Shown: positions 31,849-41,774 of the stretch, piece by piece
Layout: every line of letters begins with the position of its first letter
How positions within the stretch are numbered: the first letter of the stretch is position 1
Program-made: the position numbers and the translations under genes
Assembly: GCF_026343115.1 (NCBI RefSeq)
Contig: NZ_JAPEMC010000001.1
Span: 5,187,001 to 5,251,000, forward strand
Reading direction: 5' to 3'
DNA: 64,000 nt
Source: Streptomyces sp. NBC_00102
Lineage (GTDB): Bacteria; Actinomycetota; Actinomycetes; Streptomycetales; Streptomycetaceae
The notes under the pieces: model-generated
What the model was told of the DNA's origin: nothing
The model's input: the letters and a program-made list of their open reading frames with translations, nothing else
Database searches by the model: none

Positions 31849-34800
31849 TCAGGCGCTCCTGGAGGTGAAGAGGGATTCCTGAAGGTGTTCCGCGAGCATC
31901 GCGGGGGTGGCGTAGTCGAACAGGAGAGTGACCGGCAGGCGCAGTCCCGTCGATTCGGAGATCCGGTTGCGCAGTTCCACCGCGCTGAGCGAGTTGAAGC
32001 CTTCCTCGAAGAAGGCCGCGTCGGTCGGGAATTCCTCGCCCTCGTGCCCGAGGGTGGCCGAAGCCGACGTGCGGACGAGCGTCAGGAGTTCCTTGAGCTG
32101 TTCTTCCGCCGAAAGGCCGGCGAGCCTTTCTCCGAGCGACATCTCTTTCTCCGTTTCCGTTTCCGGTTCCGGCAGGGAGATCCGGCCGCCCGAACGCGGC
32201 CCCGAACCCTCCAGCCAGTAGTTCTTGTGTTGGAAGGGGTAGGTGGGGGTGTTGGTGTGGGGGGTGGTGGTTTGGGTGGGTGTGGGTGGGTGTGTGGTGG
32301 TGTGGGTATGGAGGGTGGCGGTGGCGGTGAGGAGTTGGTGGGGGGTGTCGTGGTGGCGGGTGAGGGTGGGGGTGGTGAGGGTGGGGTGGGGGGTGTTTTC
32401 GAGGGTGTTTTGGATGCTGGGGGTGAGGACGGGGTGGGGGCTGGTTTCGATGAATGTGCGGTGGTTTTGTTCGATGAGGTTTTTGATGCTGTTGTGGAAT
32501 TGGACGGTGTGGCGGAGGTTTCGGTACCAGTATTCGGCGGTGAGGGTGGTGGTGTCGGTGATGTATTGCTGTTCGAGGGTGGAGTAGTAGGGGGTGTGGG
32601 CTTGGGTGGGTTTGATGTCGGCGAGGAGGGTGGTGATGGTGTCTTTTATTTTTTCGACGTGGGTGGTGTGTGAGGCGTAGTCGACGGGGATGGTGCGGGT
32701 TTGGATGTTGTTGGTGGTGCAGTGGTTTTTGATTTCTTGGAGGGTGGTGGGGTTTCCGGCGATGACGGTGGAGTGGGGGCCGTTGAGGGCGGCTATTTGG
32801 GCGTGGGGTGTCCAGGGTTGGATGAGTTGGGTGGTTTCTTGGTGGGGGAGGGTGAGGTGGAGCATGCCGCCGTGGCCGGTGAGGGTGGTGGCGATGGCTT
32901 GGCTGCGGAGGGTGACGATTTTTGCGGCGTCTTGGAGGGTGAGGGCGCCGGCGATGTGGGCTGCGGCGATTTCGCCTTGGGAGTGGCCGATGACGGTGTG
33001 GGGGGTGATGCCTTGGTGGTGCCAGAGGTGGGCGAGGGCTGTCATGAGGGCGAAGGTGGTGGGTTGGACGACGTCGACGCGGTCGAGGGTGGGGGCGTTG
33101 GGGTGTTGGCGGATGACGTCGGTGAGTTTCCAGTCGGTGTAGGGGGTGAGGGCTTGTTCGATGGTGTGGATGTGGTGGGCGAAGGTGGGGCTGGTGTCGA
33201 GGAGTTGGGCGCCCATGCCGTTCCATTGGGTGCCTTGTCCGGGGAAGACGAGGGCGGTTTTGCCGGTGGTGGTGGCGTGGCCGGTGATGAGGTTGGGGTG
33301 GGGGGTGTTGTTGGCGAGGGCGTTGAGTGCGGTGTGGGTGGTGGTGTGGTCGGTGGTGATGAGGGTGGCGCGGTGGGGGTGGTGGGTGCGGTGGGTGAGG
33401 GTGTGTTGGAGGTGGGTGAGGTCGAGTTCGGGGTGTTGGGTGAGGTGGTGGGCGAGGCGTTGGGCGGTGGCGCGTAGGGCGGTGGGTGTTTTGGCGGAGA
33501 GGGGGAGGAGGAGGGGGGCGTCGGGGGTGAAGAGGGGGAGTTTTTCGGGGGTGTCGGCGTGAGTGCTGGTGGTGCTGTCGGTGGTGTCGGTGGTGTCCGC
33601 CTGGTTGGTGCTGTTGGTGCTGTTGGTGCTGTTGGTGCTGTTGGTGCTGTTGGTGGTGTTTTCGGTGGGGGTGGGGGGTTGTTCGATGATGATGTGGGCG
33701 TTGGTGCCGCTGACGCCGAAGGAGGAGATGGCGGCGCGGCGGGGGTGGTTGGTGGTGGGCCAGGGTTGGGGGTGTTGGAGGAGGTGGATGTTGCTGTTGT
33801 TCCAGTCGACTTGGGGGGTGGGTTGGTCGATGTGGAGGGTTTGGGGGAGGTGGTTGTGGCGGATGGCTTCGACCATTTTTATGAGGCCGGCGACGCCTGC
33901 GGCGGCTTGGGTGTGGCCGATGTTGGATTTGAGTGAGCCGAGGTAGAGGGGGTGGGTGGTGTGGTGGGGGCCGTAGGTGTTGATGAGTGCTTGGGCTTCG
34001 ATGGGGTCGCCGAGGGTGGTGCCGGTGCCGTGGCCTTCGACGGCGTCGATGTCGGTGGGGGTGAGGCGGGCGTTGGTGAGGGCTTGGTTGATGACGCGTT
34101 GTTGGGAGGGGCCGTTGGGGGCGGTGAGTCCGTTGGAGGCTCCGTCTTGGTTGACGGCGGTGCCGCGGATGAGGGCGTGGATGGGGTGGTTGTTTTTCTG
34201 GGCGTCGCTGAGGCGTTCGAGGAGGATGAGTCCGGCGCCTTCTGACCAGCCGGTTCCGTCGGCGGCTGCGGCGTAGGGTTTGCAGCGGCCGTCGGGGGCG
34301 AGTCCGCGTTGGCGGGAGAATTCGATGAAGGTGGCGGGGGTGGCCATGACGGCGACGCCGCCGGCGAGGGCCATCGAGCATTCCTTGTTGCGGAGGGCCT
34401 GGACGCCGAGGTGGATCGCCACCAGAGACGACGAACACGCCGTGTCCACGGTGATGGCCGGCCCTTCGAGACCGAACATGTAGGAGATGCGGCCGGAGGC
34501 GACGCTGCCGGTGTTCCCCACCCCCAGTGAGGCTTCGAGCTCCGGGGGAATCTCCGTCAGGCGGGACGCGTAGTCGTGGTACATCAGGCCGGCGAACACC
34601 CCGATGTCCGACCCGCGCAGCGCGCTCGGGTCGAGCCCGGTGCGCTCGAACGTCTCCCAGGCGACTTCGAGCAGGATGCGCTGCTGGGGGTTCATCGCGA
34701 GGGCCTCGCGCGGTGAGATGCCGAAGAACTCCGCGTCGAATCCGCCCGCCCCGTGGAGGAATCCGCCCTCACGTGTGTAGGAGGTTCCGGGGTTGTCGGG

Positions 34801-35058
34801 ATCGGGGTCGTACAGGGAATCCAGATCCCAGCCCCGGTCCTCGGGAAATGCCGAGATCGCGTCCTTTCCCTCGGCCACCAGCTGCCAGAGGTCCTCGGGC
34901 GACTGCACACCCCCCGGAAGCCGGCAGCCCATGCCCACGATCGCGATCGGTTCCGATGCCGCGCCGGTGATGCGGTCGTTCTCGGAGCGCAGCCGTTCGT
35001 TCTCCATCAGAGCGGTGCGGAGTGCTTCGACGATGCGGTTGTCCGTCGTGGTGGTCAT
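31849..35058 (-). CDS. type I PKS, extension module 4 (KS-AT-ACP, no reduction)
   Basis: This single-module PKS has 1,069 aa. It opens with an N-terminal helical docking segment, then KS (Cys208 in VDTACSSS), AT (Ser693 in GHSQGE and YASH at Tyr794, so methylmalonyl), a TNS-repeat linker between KS and AT, and ACP (Ser1023). There is no KR, DH or ER, so the beta-ketone remains and the product leaves as a 2-methyl-3-keto acyl chain. The ACP motif is GFNSL, with Asn replacing the usual Asp. There is no thioesterase; the amide synthase gene follows after one base. Its start overlaps the PKS2 stop (ATGA), placing it after PKS2. KS and AT are nearly identical to those of PKS2. Confidence 0.95.
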   Translation of the reverse strand: MTTTTDNRIVEALRTALMENERLRSENDRITGAASEPIAIVGMGCRLPGGVQSPEDLWQLVAEGKDAISAFPEDRGWDLDSLYDPDPDNPGTSYTREGGFLHGAGGFDAEFFGISPREALAMNPQQRILLEVAWETFERTGLDPSALRGSDIGVFAGLMYHDYASRLTEIPPELEASLGVGNTGSVASGRISYMFGLEGPAITVDTACSSSLVAIHLGVQALRNKECSMALAGGVAVMATPATFIEFSRQRGLAPDGRCKPYAAAADGTGWSEGAGLILLERLSDAQKNNHPIHALIRGTAVNQDGASNGLTAPNGPSQQRVINQALTNARLTPTDIDAVEGHGTGTTLGDPIEAQALINTYGPHHTTHPLYLGSLKSNIGHTQAAAGVAGLIKMVEAIRHNHLPQTLHIDQPTPQVDWNNSNIHLLQHPQPWPTTNHPRRAAISSFGVSGTNAHIIIEQPPTPTENTTNSTNSTNSTNSTNSTNQADTTDTTDSTTSTHADTPEKLPLFTPDAPLLLPLSAKTPTALRATAQRLAHHLTQHPELDLTHLQHTLTHRTHHPHRATLITTDHTTTHTALNALANNTPHPNLITGHATTTGKTALVFPGQGTQWNGMGAQLLDTSPTFAHHIHTIEQALTPYTDWKLTDVIRQHPNAPTLDRVDVVQPTTFALMTALAHLWHHQGITPHTVIGHSQGEIAAAHIAGALTLQDAAKIVTLRSQAIATTLTGHGGMLHLTLPHQETTQLIQPWTPHAQIAALNGPHSTVIAGNPTTLQEIKNHCTTNNIQTRTIPVDYASHTTHVEKIKDTITTLLADIKPTQAHTPYYSTLEQQYITDTTTLTAEYWYRNLRHTVQFHNSIKNLIEQNHRTFIETSPHPVLTPSIQNTLENTPHPTLTTPTLTRHHDTPHQLLTATATLHTHTTTHPPTPTQTTTPHTNTPTYPFQHKNYWLEGSGPRSGGRISLPEPETETEKEMSLGERLAGLSAEEQLKELLTLVRTSASATLGHEGEEFPTDAAFFEEGFNSLSAVELRNRISESTGLRLPVTLLFDYATPAMLAEHLQESLFTSRSA
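32211..34443 (-). repeat. 2.2-kb KS-AT duplication, copy in PKS3
   Basis: This stretch covers the C-terminal two thirds of KS4, the linker and AT4, and matches 37679-39875 almost base for base. I found three substitutions in the portions compared and one 36-bp length difference. The coding strand is unusually rich in C and A, with CAA, AAA, GAA and even ATA codons. Confidence 0.95.
33604..33648 (-). repeat. 9-bp tandem repeat in the KS-AT linker (TNS units)
   Basis: Five full copies of GTTGGTGCT on the plus strand encode repeating Thr-Asn-Ser in PKS3. The sister copy in PKS2 has one unit (39072-39080), which explains the entire 36-bp difference between the two duplicated blocks. Confidence 0.95.
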
Positions 35059-38000
35059 GATGCCTCTCCGGGAGTGTGCGTGTCGGTGGATGACGTACCG
35101 AGCGCTCGTGCCACCAGGTCGTCCACGTCCATGGACGCGATGAGATCCAGCGTCCGGCTGGTTTCGTCGTCGGCCTCCTCCGCCGGTTCCTCCTCGGCGG
35201 GGATGCCGGGCAGCAGCGCGCGGCGCAACTCCGCCGCCAGTACGGCCGGGGTCGGGTAGTCGAACACCAGGGTCACCGGCAGCCGGACGCCGGTGCCGCG
35301 GGCCAGCCGGTTGCGCAGCTCCACGGCGAGCATCGAGTCGAAGCCGATCTCCTTGAACGCCTGGTCCGGATCGACCGCCTCCTCGGGCGGCAGCCCGAGC
35401 ACGTCCGAGACCTGCTCACTGACCAACTGGACGAGCAGGGCCAGCCGGTCGCTCTCGGTGAGTGCGGTCAGCCGGTCGCTCAGCGAGGTACCGGCCGGAC
35501 CGCCCTGCCCGGCCGCCCGCCTCGGCTGCCGTACCATGCGGCGCAGCAGCGGGGACAGGTTCCCGTCGGCGGCTTGGGCGCCGAGCGAGGCGAAGTCCAG
35601 CCGGGCGGGCATGAGCAGTGCCTCGGAAGAGCGCAACGCGGCGTCGAACAGGGCGAGCCCTTCGTCGCTGCCGAGCGGGACCGCGCCCCGTCGCGACAGC
35701 CGGCCCCGGTCGGTGTCGGCCAGGTGCGTCGTCATGCCGGACGCCTCGGACCACAGGCCCCAGGCCAGGGAGACGGCGGGCAGTCCCCGGGCGTGGCGGT
35801 ACTCGGCCAGTCCGTCCAGGAAGCCGTTGGCCGCGGCGTAGTTGGCCTGACCGGGGCTGCCGAGCACGCCCGCGGCGGACGAGAAGAGCACGAACGCCGC
35901 CAGTCCCAGGTGCTCGGTCCGGGTGTGCAGGTGCCAGGCCGCGTCGGCCTTCGGCCGCAGCACGGTGTCGAACCGTTCCGGGGTCAGATCGGCGAGCATC
36001 CCGTCGTCGAGAACCCCGGAGGTGTGCACCACCGCGGTCAGCCGGTGTTCGGCGGGGATGCCGGACAGCAGCTTGTCCAGCTCGCCGGGGTCGGACACGT
36101 CGCAGGCGGCCACCGTGGCGGAGGCGCCGAGCGCCTCGAGTTCCGCCACGAGTTCCGGAGCCCCTTCGGCCGCCGGGCCCCGCCTGCTGACCAGCACCAG
36201 GTGCCGGATGCCGTGGTTGCTGACCAGGTGCCGTGCGACCAGGGTGCCCAGCGTTCCGGTACCGCCGGTCACCAGCACGGAACCCTCGGGATCCAGCCGG
36301 GTCGCGGGCGCGTCCTCGTTCCCGTGGCGCCGCCGGGCCAGCCGGGGGACCGACAGCCGTGTTCCGCGCAGGGCGAGTTGGGGCTCACCGAGGGCGGCCA
36401 GCGACCGTGTCCGGTCCGCCGGGAGATCCTCGTCGGTGTCGATGGCGACGATCCGTCCGGGGTGCTCGGCCTGAGCGGTACGCAGCAGTCCCCAGAGCGC
36501 CGCCGCCGAGGGATCGGGCTGGTCTCCTGCGACCGCCGACACGGCCCCCCGGGTGACGACCACCAGGCGGGAGGAGTCCGAACCGGCCCGCGCGTCCCAC
36601 TCCCGCAGCTCCCCGAGCAGCCGTCCGGTGAGCTCACGGACGCGTACCGGCTGATCCTCAAATTCCGCCGCCCACGCGGAGGTGTCCACCGTGCGGGTCT
36701 CCGCGGAGTCCTCGCCGTCCTGGACGGGCTCCGCCACGGGAAGCCACACGGTGGCGAACAGGGAATCCGTCACCCCGGTCCCGGAACCGGCCTGTGCTGT
36801 ACGGAAGGTGAGCGTCCCCACGGTCGCCACCGGAGCCCCGGTCTCGTCCGCGAGGGCGAGAGCCACCGTGTCCTCGCCGAGGCGTGTCACGTGCACCCGC
36901 AGGGCGGCGGCTCCGAAGGCGTGCAGGGCCACGTCGTTCCAGGCGAACGGCAGACGTACCCCGCCCTCGGCGTCCTCCGGCGCGGCGAAGCCGCAGGCAT
37001 GGAGGGCCGCGTCCAGCAGCGCGGGGTGCAACCCGAACGACTCCGCCTCCTCACGCAGTTCCTCGGGGAGCCGCACCTCCGCGAAGACCTCCTCGCCCCG
37101 GGTCCACACCGCGCGCAACCCGCGGAAGGCCGGCCCGTACCCGTATCCCTCGCGCTCCTTGCGGTCGTAGAAGTCGCCGAGGTCCACCGCCACCGCGCCG
37201 ACCGGCGGCCAGAGAGCGAGATCCGCGTCCGCCGAGCCCGCGCCGGTGACCCCGCCCGCCCCGAGCACACCGGCGGCGTGCCGTGTCCACTGCGCGGTCG
37301 ACCCGTCGGACTCGCCCGGACCCGAGTGCACCCCGACGGCTCGCCGCCCCTCGGCGTCCGCCGCACCGACGACCACGCGCACCCGCCGTGCGACGCCCGG
37401 GTCGAGCGTCAGCGGCGACTCGATCACCAGCTCCTCCAGGAGGCCGGCGCCCACCTCGTCGCCCGTACGGATGGCCAGTTCCACGATGCCGCTGCCCGGT
37501 ACCAGTACCTGGCCCGAGACCGCGTGGTCGGCGAGCCACGTGTGTGTACGGGTCGACAACCGACCCGCCGCGACGGTTCCTCCGTCGTCCGGCAGTTCCA
37601 CGAAGGTGCCCAGCATCGGGTGGCCGGCCGGGTCGACGCCCGCGCCCGTCAGCCCGGTGGCACCGGTCCGCACCGGTTCCAGCCAGTAGTTCTTGTGTTG
37701 GAAGGGGTAGGTGGGGGTGTTGGTGTGGGGGGTGGTGGTTTGGGTGGGTGTGGGTGGGTGTGTGGTGGTGTGGGTGTGGAGGGTGGCGGTGGCGGTGAGG
37801 AGTTGGTGGGGGGTGTCGTGGTGGCGGGTGAGGGTGGGGGTGGTGAGGGTGGGGTGGGGGGTGTTTTCGAGGGTGTTTTGGATGCTGGGGGTGAGGACGG
37901 GGTGGGGGCTGGTTTCGATGAATGTGCGGTGGTTTTGTTCGATGAGGTTTTTGATGCTGTTGTGGAATTGGACGGTGTGGCGGAGGTTTCGGTACCAGTA

Positions 38001-40484
38001 TTCGGCGGTGAGGGTGGTGGTGTCGGTGATGTATTGCTGTTCGAGGGTGGAGTAGTAGGGGGTGTGGGCTTGGGTGGGTTTGATGTCGGCGAGGAGGGTG
38101 GTGATGGTGTCTTTTATTTTTTCGACGTGGGTGGTGTGTGAGGCGTAGTCGACGGGGATGGTGCGGGTTTGGATGTTGTTGGTGGTGCAGTGGTTTTTGA
38201 TTTCTTGGAGGGTGGTGGGGTTTCCGGCGATGACGGTGGAGTGGGGGCCGTTGAGGGCGGCTATTTGGGCGTGGGGTGTCCAGGGTTGGATGAGTTGGGT
38301 GGTTTCTTGGTGGGGGAGGGTGAGGTGGAGCATGCCGCCGTGGCCGGTGAGGGTGGTGGCGATGGCTTGGCTGCGGAGGGTGACGATTTTTGCGGCGTCT
38401 TGGAGGGTGAGGGCGCCGGCGATGTGGGCTGCGGCGATTTCGCCTTGGGAGTGGCCGATGACGGTGTGGGGGGTGATGCCTTGGTGGTGCCAGAGGTGGG
38501 CGAGGGCGGTCATGAGGGCGAAGGTGGTGGGTTGGACGACGTCGACGCGGTCGAGGGTGGGGGCGTTGGGGTGTTGGCGGATGACGTCGGTGAGTTTCCA
38601 GTCGGTGTAGGGGGTGAGGGCTTGTTCGATGGTGTGGATGTGGTGGGCGAAGGTGGGGCTGGTGTCGAGGAGTTGGGCGCCCATGCCGTTCCATTGGGTG
38701 CCTTGTCCGGGGAAGACGAGGGCGGTTTTGCCGGTGGTGGTGGCGTGGCCGGTGATGAGGTTGGGGTGGGGGGTGTTGTTGGCGAGGGCGTTGAGTGCGG
38801 TGTGGGTGGTGGTGTGGTCGGTGGTGATGAGGGTGGCGCGGTGGGGGTGGTGGGTGCGGTGGGTGAGGGTGTGTTGGAGGTGGGTGAGGTCGAGTTCGGG
38901 GTGTTGGGTGAGGTGGTGGACGAGGCGTTGGGCGGTGGCGCGTAGGGCGGTGGGTGTTTTGGCGGAGAGGGGGAGGAGGAGGGGGGCGTCGGGGGTGAAG
39001 AGGGGGAGTTTTTCGGGGGTGTCGGCGTGAGTGCTGGTGGTGCTGTCGGTGGTGTCGGTGGTGTCCGCCTGGTTGGTGCTGTTGGTGGTGTTTTCGGTGG
39101 GGGTGGGGGGTTGTTCGATGATGATGTGGGCGTTGGTGCCGCTGACGCCGAAGGAGGAGATGGCGGCGCGGCGGGGGTGGTTGGTGGTGGGCCAGGGTTG
39201 GGGGTGTTGGAGGAGGTGGATGTTGCTGTTGTTCCAGTCGACTTGGGGGGTGGGTTGGTCGATGTGGAGGGTTTGGGGGAGGTGGTTGTGGCGGATGGCT
39301 TCGACCATTTTTATGAGGCCGGCGACGCCTGCGGCGGCTTGGGTGTGGCCGATGTTGGATTTGAGTGAGCCGAGGTAGAGGGGGTGGGTGGTGTGGTGGG
39401 GGCCGTAGGTGTTGATGAGTGCTTGGGCTTCGATGGGGTCGCCGAGGGTGGTGCCGGTGCCGTGGCCTTCGACGGCGTCGATGTCGGTGGGGGTGAGGCG
39501 GGCGTTGGTGAGGGCTTGGTTGATGACGCGTTGTTGGGAGGGGCCGTTGGGGGCGGTGAGTCCGTTGGAGGCTCCGTCTTGGTTGACGGCGGTGCCGCGG
39601 ATGAGGGCGTGGATGGGGTGGTTGTTTTTCTGGGCGTCGCTGAGGCGTTCGAGGAGGATGAGTCCGGCGCCTTCTGACCAGCCGGTTCCGTCGGCGGCTG
39701 CGGCGTAGGGTTTGCAGCGGCCGTCGGGGGCGAGTCCGCGTTGGCGGGAGAATTCGATGAAGGTGGCGGGGGTGGCCATGACGGCGACGCCGCCGGCGAG
39801 GGCCATCGAGCATTCCTTGTTGCGGAGGGCCTGGACGCCGAGGTGGATCGCCACCAGAGACGACGAACACGCCGTCTCGACCGTCACCGCCGGGCCTTCG
39901 AGTCCGAAGGTGTACGACAGTCGGCCCGTGGTCGCACTGCCCGAGTTGCCGATGCCGAGGAATCCCTCCACGTCCGGCGGGACCTGCTCCATTACGGGGG
40001 CGTAGTCGTGGTACATCACCCCGGCGAACACCCCGATGTCCTGTCCGGTGAGACCAGTGGGATCAAGCCCGGTGCGCTCGAACGTCTCCCAGGCGACTTC
40101 GAGCAGGATGCGCTGCTGGGGGTTCATCGCGAGGGCCTCGCGCGGAGAGATGCCGAAGAACTCCGCGTCGAATCCGCCCGCCCCGTGGAGGAATCCGCCC
40201 TCCTTCGTGTAAGAGGTTCCGACATGGTCGGGATCGGGGTCGTACAGGGAATCCAGATCCCAGCCCCGGTCCTCCGGAAATGCCGAGATCGCGTCCTTTC
40301 CCTCGGCCACCAGCTGCCAGAGGTCCTCGGGCGACTGCACACCCCCCGGAAGCCGGCAGCCCATGCCCACGATCGCGATCGGCTCGTGTTGTTCCGACTC
40401 CAGATCCGTCAGCTGATTGCGGGCATGACGCAGATCGACCAGCGCGCGCTTGAGGTAATCGCGCAGCTTATCGTCACCGGACAT
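35055..40484 (-). CDS. type I PKS, extension module 3 (KS-AT-DH-KR-ACP)
   Basis: This single-module PKS has 1,809 aa. It has an N-terminal coiled-coil docking segment ([20 protein letters not shown]), KS (Cys206 in VETACSSS, Glu instead of the usual Asp), AT (Ser679 in GHSQGE and YASH at Tyr780, so methylmalonyl), DH (His987 in DHAVSG, Asp1158), KR (NADP loop near residue 1405, Tyr1549, LDD so B-type), ACP (Ser1717) and an acidic C-terminal docking tail. It should add a methyl-branched alkene unit. The coiled-coil start makes it the natural acceptor from PKS1. ATG 40484 has AGGGA nine bases upstream. It heads the minus-strand operon PKS2-PKS3-amide synthase-monooxygenase. From about 37680 to 39875 the codon use changes sharply compared with the DH-KR part. 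Confidence 0.95.
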   Translation of the reverse strand: MSGDDKLRDYLKRALVDLRHARNQLTDLESEQHEPIAIVGMGCRLPGGVQSPEDLWQLVAEGKDAISAFPEDRGWDLDSLYDPDPDHVGTSYTKEGGFLHGAGGFDAEFFGISPREALAMNPQQRILLEVAWETFERTGLDPTGLTGQDIGVFAGVMYHDYAPVMEQVPPDVEGFLGIGNSGSATTGRLSYTFGLEGPAVTVETACSSSLVAIHLGVQALRNKECSMALAGGVAVMATPATFIEFSRQRGLAPDGRCKPYAAAADGTGWSEGAGLILLERLSDAQKNNHPIHALIRGTAVNQDGASNGLTAPNGPSQQRVINQALTNARLTPTDIDAVEGHGTGTTLGDPIEAQALINTYGPHHTTHPLYLGSLKSNIGHTQAAAGVAGLIKMVEAIRHNHLPQTLHIDQPTPQVDWNNSNIHLLQHPQPWPTTNHPRRAAISSFGVSGTNAHIIIEQPPTPTENTTNSTNQADTTDTTDSTTSTHADTPEKLPLFTPDAPLLLPLSAKTPTALRATAQRLVHHLTQHPELDLTHLQHTLTHRTHHPHRATLITTDHTTTHTALNALANNTPHPNLITGHATTTGKTALVFPGQGTQWNGMGAQLLDTSPTFAHHIHTIEQALTPYTDWKLTDVIRQHPNAPTLDRVDVVQPTTFALMTALAHLWHHQGITPHTVIGHSQGEIAAAHIAGALTLQDAAKIVTLRSQAIATTLTGHGGMLHLTLPHQETTQLIQPWTPHAQIAALNGPHSTVIAGNPTTLQEIKNHCTTNNIQTRTIPVDYASHTTHVEKIKDTITTLLADIKPTQAHTPYYSTLEQQYITDTTTLTAEYWYRNLRHTVQFHNSIKNLIEQNHRTFIETSPHPVLTPSIQNTLENTPHPTLTTPTLTRHHDTPHQLLTATATLHTHTTTHPPTPTQTTTPHTNTPTYPFQHKNYWLEPVRTGATGLTGAGVDPAGHPMLGTFVELPDDGGTVAAGRLSTRTHTWLADHAVSGQVLVPGSGIVELAIRTGDEVGAGLLEELVIESPLTLDPGVARRVRVVVGAADAEGRRAVGVHSGPGESDGSTAQWTRHAAGVLGAGGVTGAGSADADLALWPPVGAVAVDLGDFYDRKEREGYGYGPAFRGLRAVWTRGEEVFAEVRLPEELREEAESFGLHPALLDAALHACGFAAPEDAEGGVRLPFAWNDVALHAFGAAALRVHVTRLGEDTVALALADETGAPVATVGTLTFRTAQAGSGTGVTDSLFATVWLPVAEPVQDGEDSAETRTVDTSAWAAEFEDQPVRVRELTGRLLGELREWDARAGSDSSRLVVVTRGAVSAVAGDQPDPSAAALWGLLRTAQAEHPGRIVAIDTDEDLPADRTRSLAALGEPQLALRGTRLSVPRLARRRHGNEDAPATRLDPEGSVLVTGGTGTLGTLVARHLVSNHGIRHLVLVSRRGPAAEGAPELVAELEALGASATVAACDVSDPGELDKLLSGIPAEHRLTAVVHTSGVLDDGMLADLTPERFDTVLRPKADAAWHLHTRTEHLGLAAFVLFSSAAGVLGSPGQANYAAANGFLDGLAEYRHARGLPAVSLAWGLWSEASGMTTHLADTDRGRLSRRGAVPLGSDEGLALFDAALRSSEALLMPARLDFASLGAQAADGNLSPLLRRMVRQPRRAAGQGGPAGTSLSDRLTALTESDRLALLVQLVSEQVSDVLGLPPEEAVDPDQAFKEIGFDSMLAVELRNRLARGTGVRLPVTLVFDYPTPAVLAAELRRALLPGIPAEEEPAEEADDETSRTLDLIASMDVDDLVARALGTSSTDTHTPGEAS
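37679..39875 (-). repeat. 2.2-kb KS-AT duplication, copy in PKS2
   Basis: This is the partner of 32211-34443. A further block of matching KS sequence lies at 40067-40382 (partner 34635-34950) with a modest number of differences. Between the two blocks, 39876-40066 has diverged strongly from its partner 34444-34634. Confidence 0.95.
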
Positions 40485-40660
40485 CTTGGAATTCCCTTCG
40501 AAATGCTGACCGGCGCCGCACGGGATTCGGCCAGACGTTCGTCACCCAGCGTGCTTCACAGTCTGGCTTCGGCCCGGCCGGGGCAGCCCCCTGAGGCACC
40601 CCCTATGGCATCCCTAACTTCGATCGGCTGACTCGGCGTCGGACGTGGTGTAAAAAACTG

Positions 40661-40683
40661 GTGGACCGGAAGATCCGGTCCAC
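40661..40683. promoter_or_regulatory. 23-bp palindromic operator candidate
   Basis: Perfect 10-bp arms GTGGACCGGA and TCCGGTCCAC are separated by AGA. It sits in the 222-bp divergent gap between PKS2 and the oxidoreductase gene, 23 bp before the latter's start. Size and symmetry suit a dimeric regulator of the TetR or MarR kind; no such gene lies in the window. Confidence 0.6.
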
Positions 40684-40706
40684 TGGCGAATAGGGGTGCG
40701 GAGCGC

Positions 40707-41618
40707 ATGCGCAAGGCGATTCAGTACGAATACGGCGGTCCTGAGGTGTTACGGATCATCGAGGCGGACAGGCCCGAGCCGGGCCCCGGCGAGGTGCTCG
40801 TCCGGGTGCGGGCGGCCTCGGTGAACTTCGGCGAGACCAAGCTCCGTACCGGAGTGGCGAAGGCGGGTCCGCTGCCGTTCACCCTGGGCTCCGACCTCTC
40901 GGGAACCGTCGAAGCGACCGGCCCGGGGGCCAGCCGGTTCCAGCCCGGTGACGAGGTCTACGGCGTCCGGTTCGTCGGCACCTACGCGGAGTACGTCGCC
41001 GTCCAGGAAGACGGACTCGCCCTGAAACCCGACGTACTCGACCACGTCGGGGCCGCGGCTCTCCCGGTGGCCGGGCTCACCGCCCTCGCCGCGGTGGAAG
41101 AAGCGCGGTGCGGGCCCGGGCAGCGCATCCTGATCCACGCCGCGGCGGGCGGAGTCGGCCACCTCGCCGTCCAACTGGCGAAGGAGAAGGGTGCGTTCGT
41201 GCTCGCGACGGCTCGCGCCGCCAAGCACGACTTCCTGGCCGGACTCGGTGCCGACGAGGTCGTGGACTACACGACGACCGACTTCACCCAGGCCGTCCGG
41301 GACGTGGACGTGGTGTTCGACCTGGTGGGCGGAGCCTACGGCCCCCGATCGCTCGACTCGTTGCGCCCCGGCGGCCTGCTGCTGAGCGCGGTGCTCGACC
41401 CCGGTCTCGACGAGAACGAGGCCGAGAAGCGTGGAATGCGCTACAAGTGGGTATCGCTCCGCCCCACGAGCTCCGAACTGGAGAAGCTCACCGACCTGGT
41501 GACCCGGGGGAAGCTGCGTCCGCACGTGGAGCGGACGTACCCGCTGGAGGAACTCACGGACGCCCACCGAGCCGCCGACGCGGGCCGCGTCACCGGAAAG
41601 CTGGTCGTCACGGTGTGA
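40707..41618 (+). CDS. zinc-independent MDR oxidoreductase (quinone reductase-like)
   Basis: This NADP-dependent medium-chain dehydrogenase/reductase of the quinone-oxidoreductase/enoyl-reductase group has 303 aa. It has GDEVYGVRFVGTYAEYVAV, the nucleotide loop [20 protein letters not shown] and no zinc-binding cysteines. It might reduce the quinone or an enone of the product, or act in self-protection. Residue 15 is encoded by TTA (40749-40751), a rare codon in Streptomyces, so translation may depend on the bldA tRNA. A 23-bp palindrome lies directly upstream. It reads toward the exporter gene. Confidence 0.85.
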   Translation: MRKAIQYEYGGPEVLRIIEADRPEPGPGEVLVRVRAASVNFGETKLRTGVAKAGPLPFTLGSDLSGTVEATGPGASRFQPGDEVYGVRFVGTYAEYVAVQEDGLALKPDVLDHVGAAALPVAGLTALAAVEEARCGPGQRILIHAAAGGVGHLAVQLAKEKGAFVLATARAAKHDFLAGLGADEVVDYTTTDFTQAVRDVDVVFDLVGGAYGPRSLDSLRPGGLLLSAVLDPGLDENEAEKRGMRYKWVSLRPTSSELEKLTDLVTRGKLRPHVERTYPLEELTDAHRAADAGRVTGKLVVTV

Positions 41619-41669
41619 GCGTCACCCGGCCCTCGCACGTGTTTGCCGGTACTCCGGCGCTCTGACCTG

Positions 41670-41722
41670 GGCGGGCACATGAATGTTTCCGGGAAACAGA
41701 AATGTTCCTTCTTGTGCCCGCC
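41670..41722. promoter_or_regulatory. nested inverted repeats upstream of the exporter gene
   Basis: The outer arms are GGCGGGCACA (41670-41679) and TGTGCCCGCC (41713-41722). Inside lies a 15-bp palindrome, TGTTTCC-G-GGAAACA (41684-41698), and a related half-site AATGTTCC follows. It lies in the 156-bp gap before the transporter and could be its operator, a terminator for the upstream gene, or both. Confidence 0.55.
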
Positions 41723-41774
41723 GGAAAGGACCGTGAACCTGTAACCAAATCTACGAATTTCTCCGGAGGTAACC

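Noticed and set aside
32237..33480. G/T-rich plus-strand repeats resembling a satellite or telomere-like array
   Set aside because: They are simply the template strand of a Thr/His/Pro-rich coding region and keep a coding frame throughout.
31751..34438. His/Pro/Arg-rich 895-aa minus-strand frame overlapping PKS3, and its twin at 37051-39870
   Set aside because: They are the +1 frame of the CA-rich KS-AT cassette; the repetition follows from the base composition, not from a protein family.
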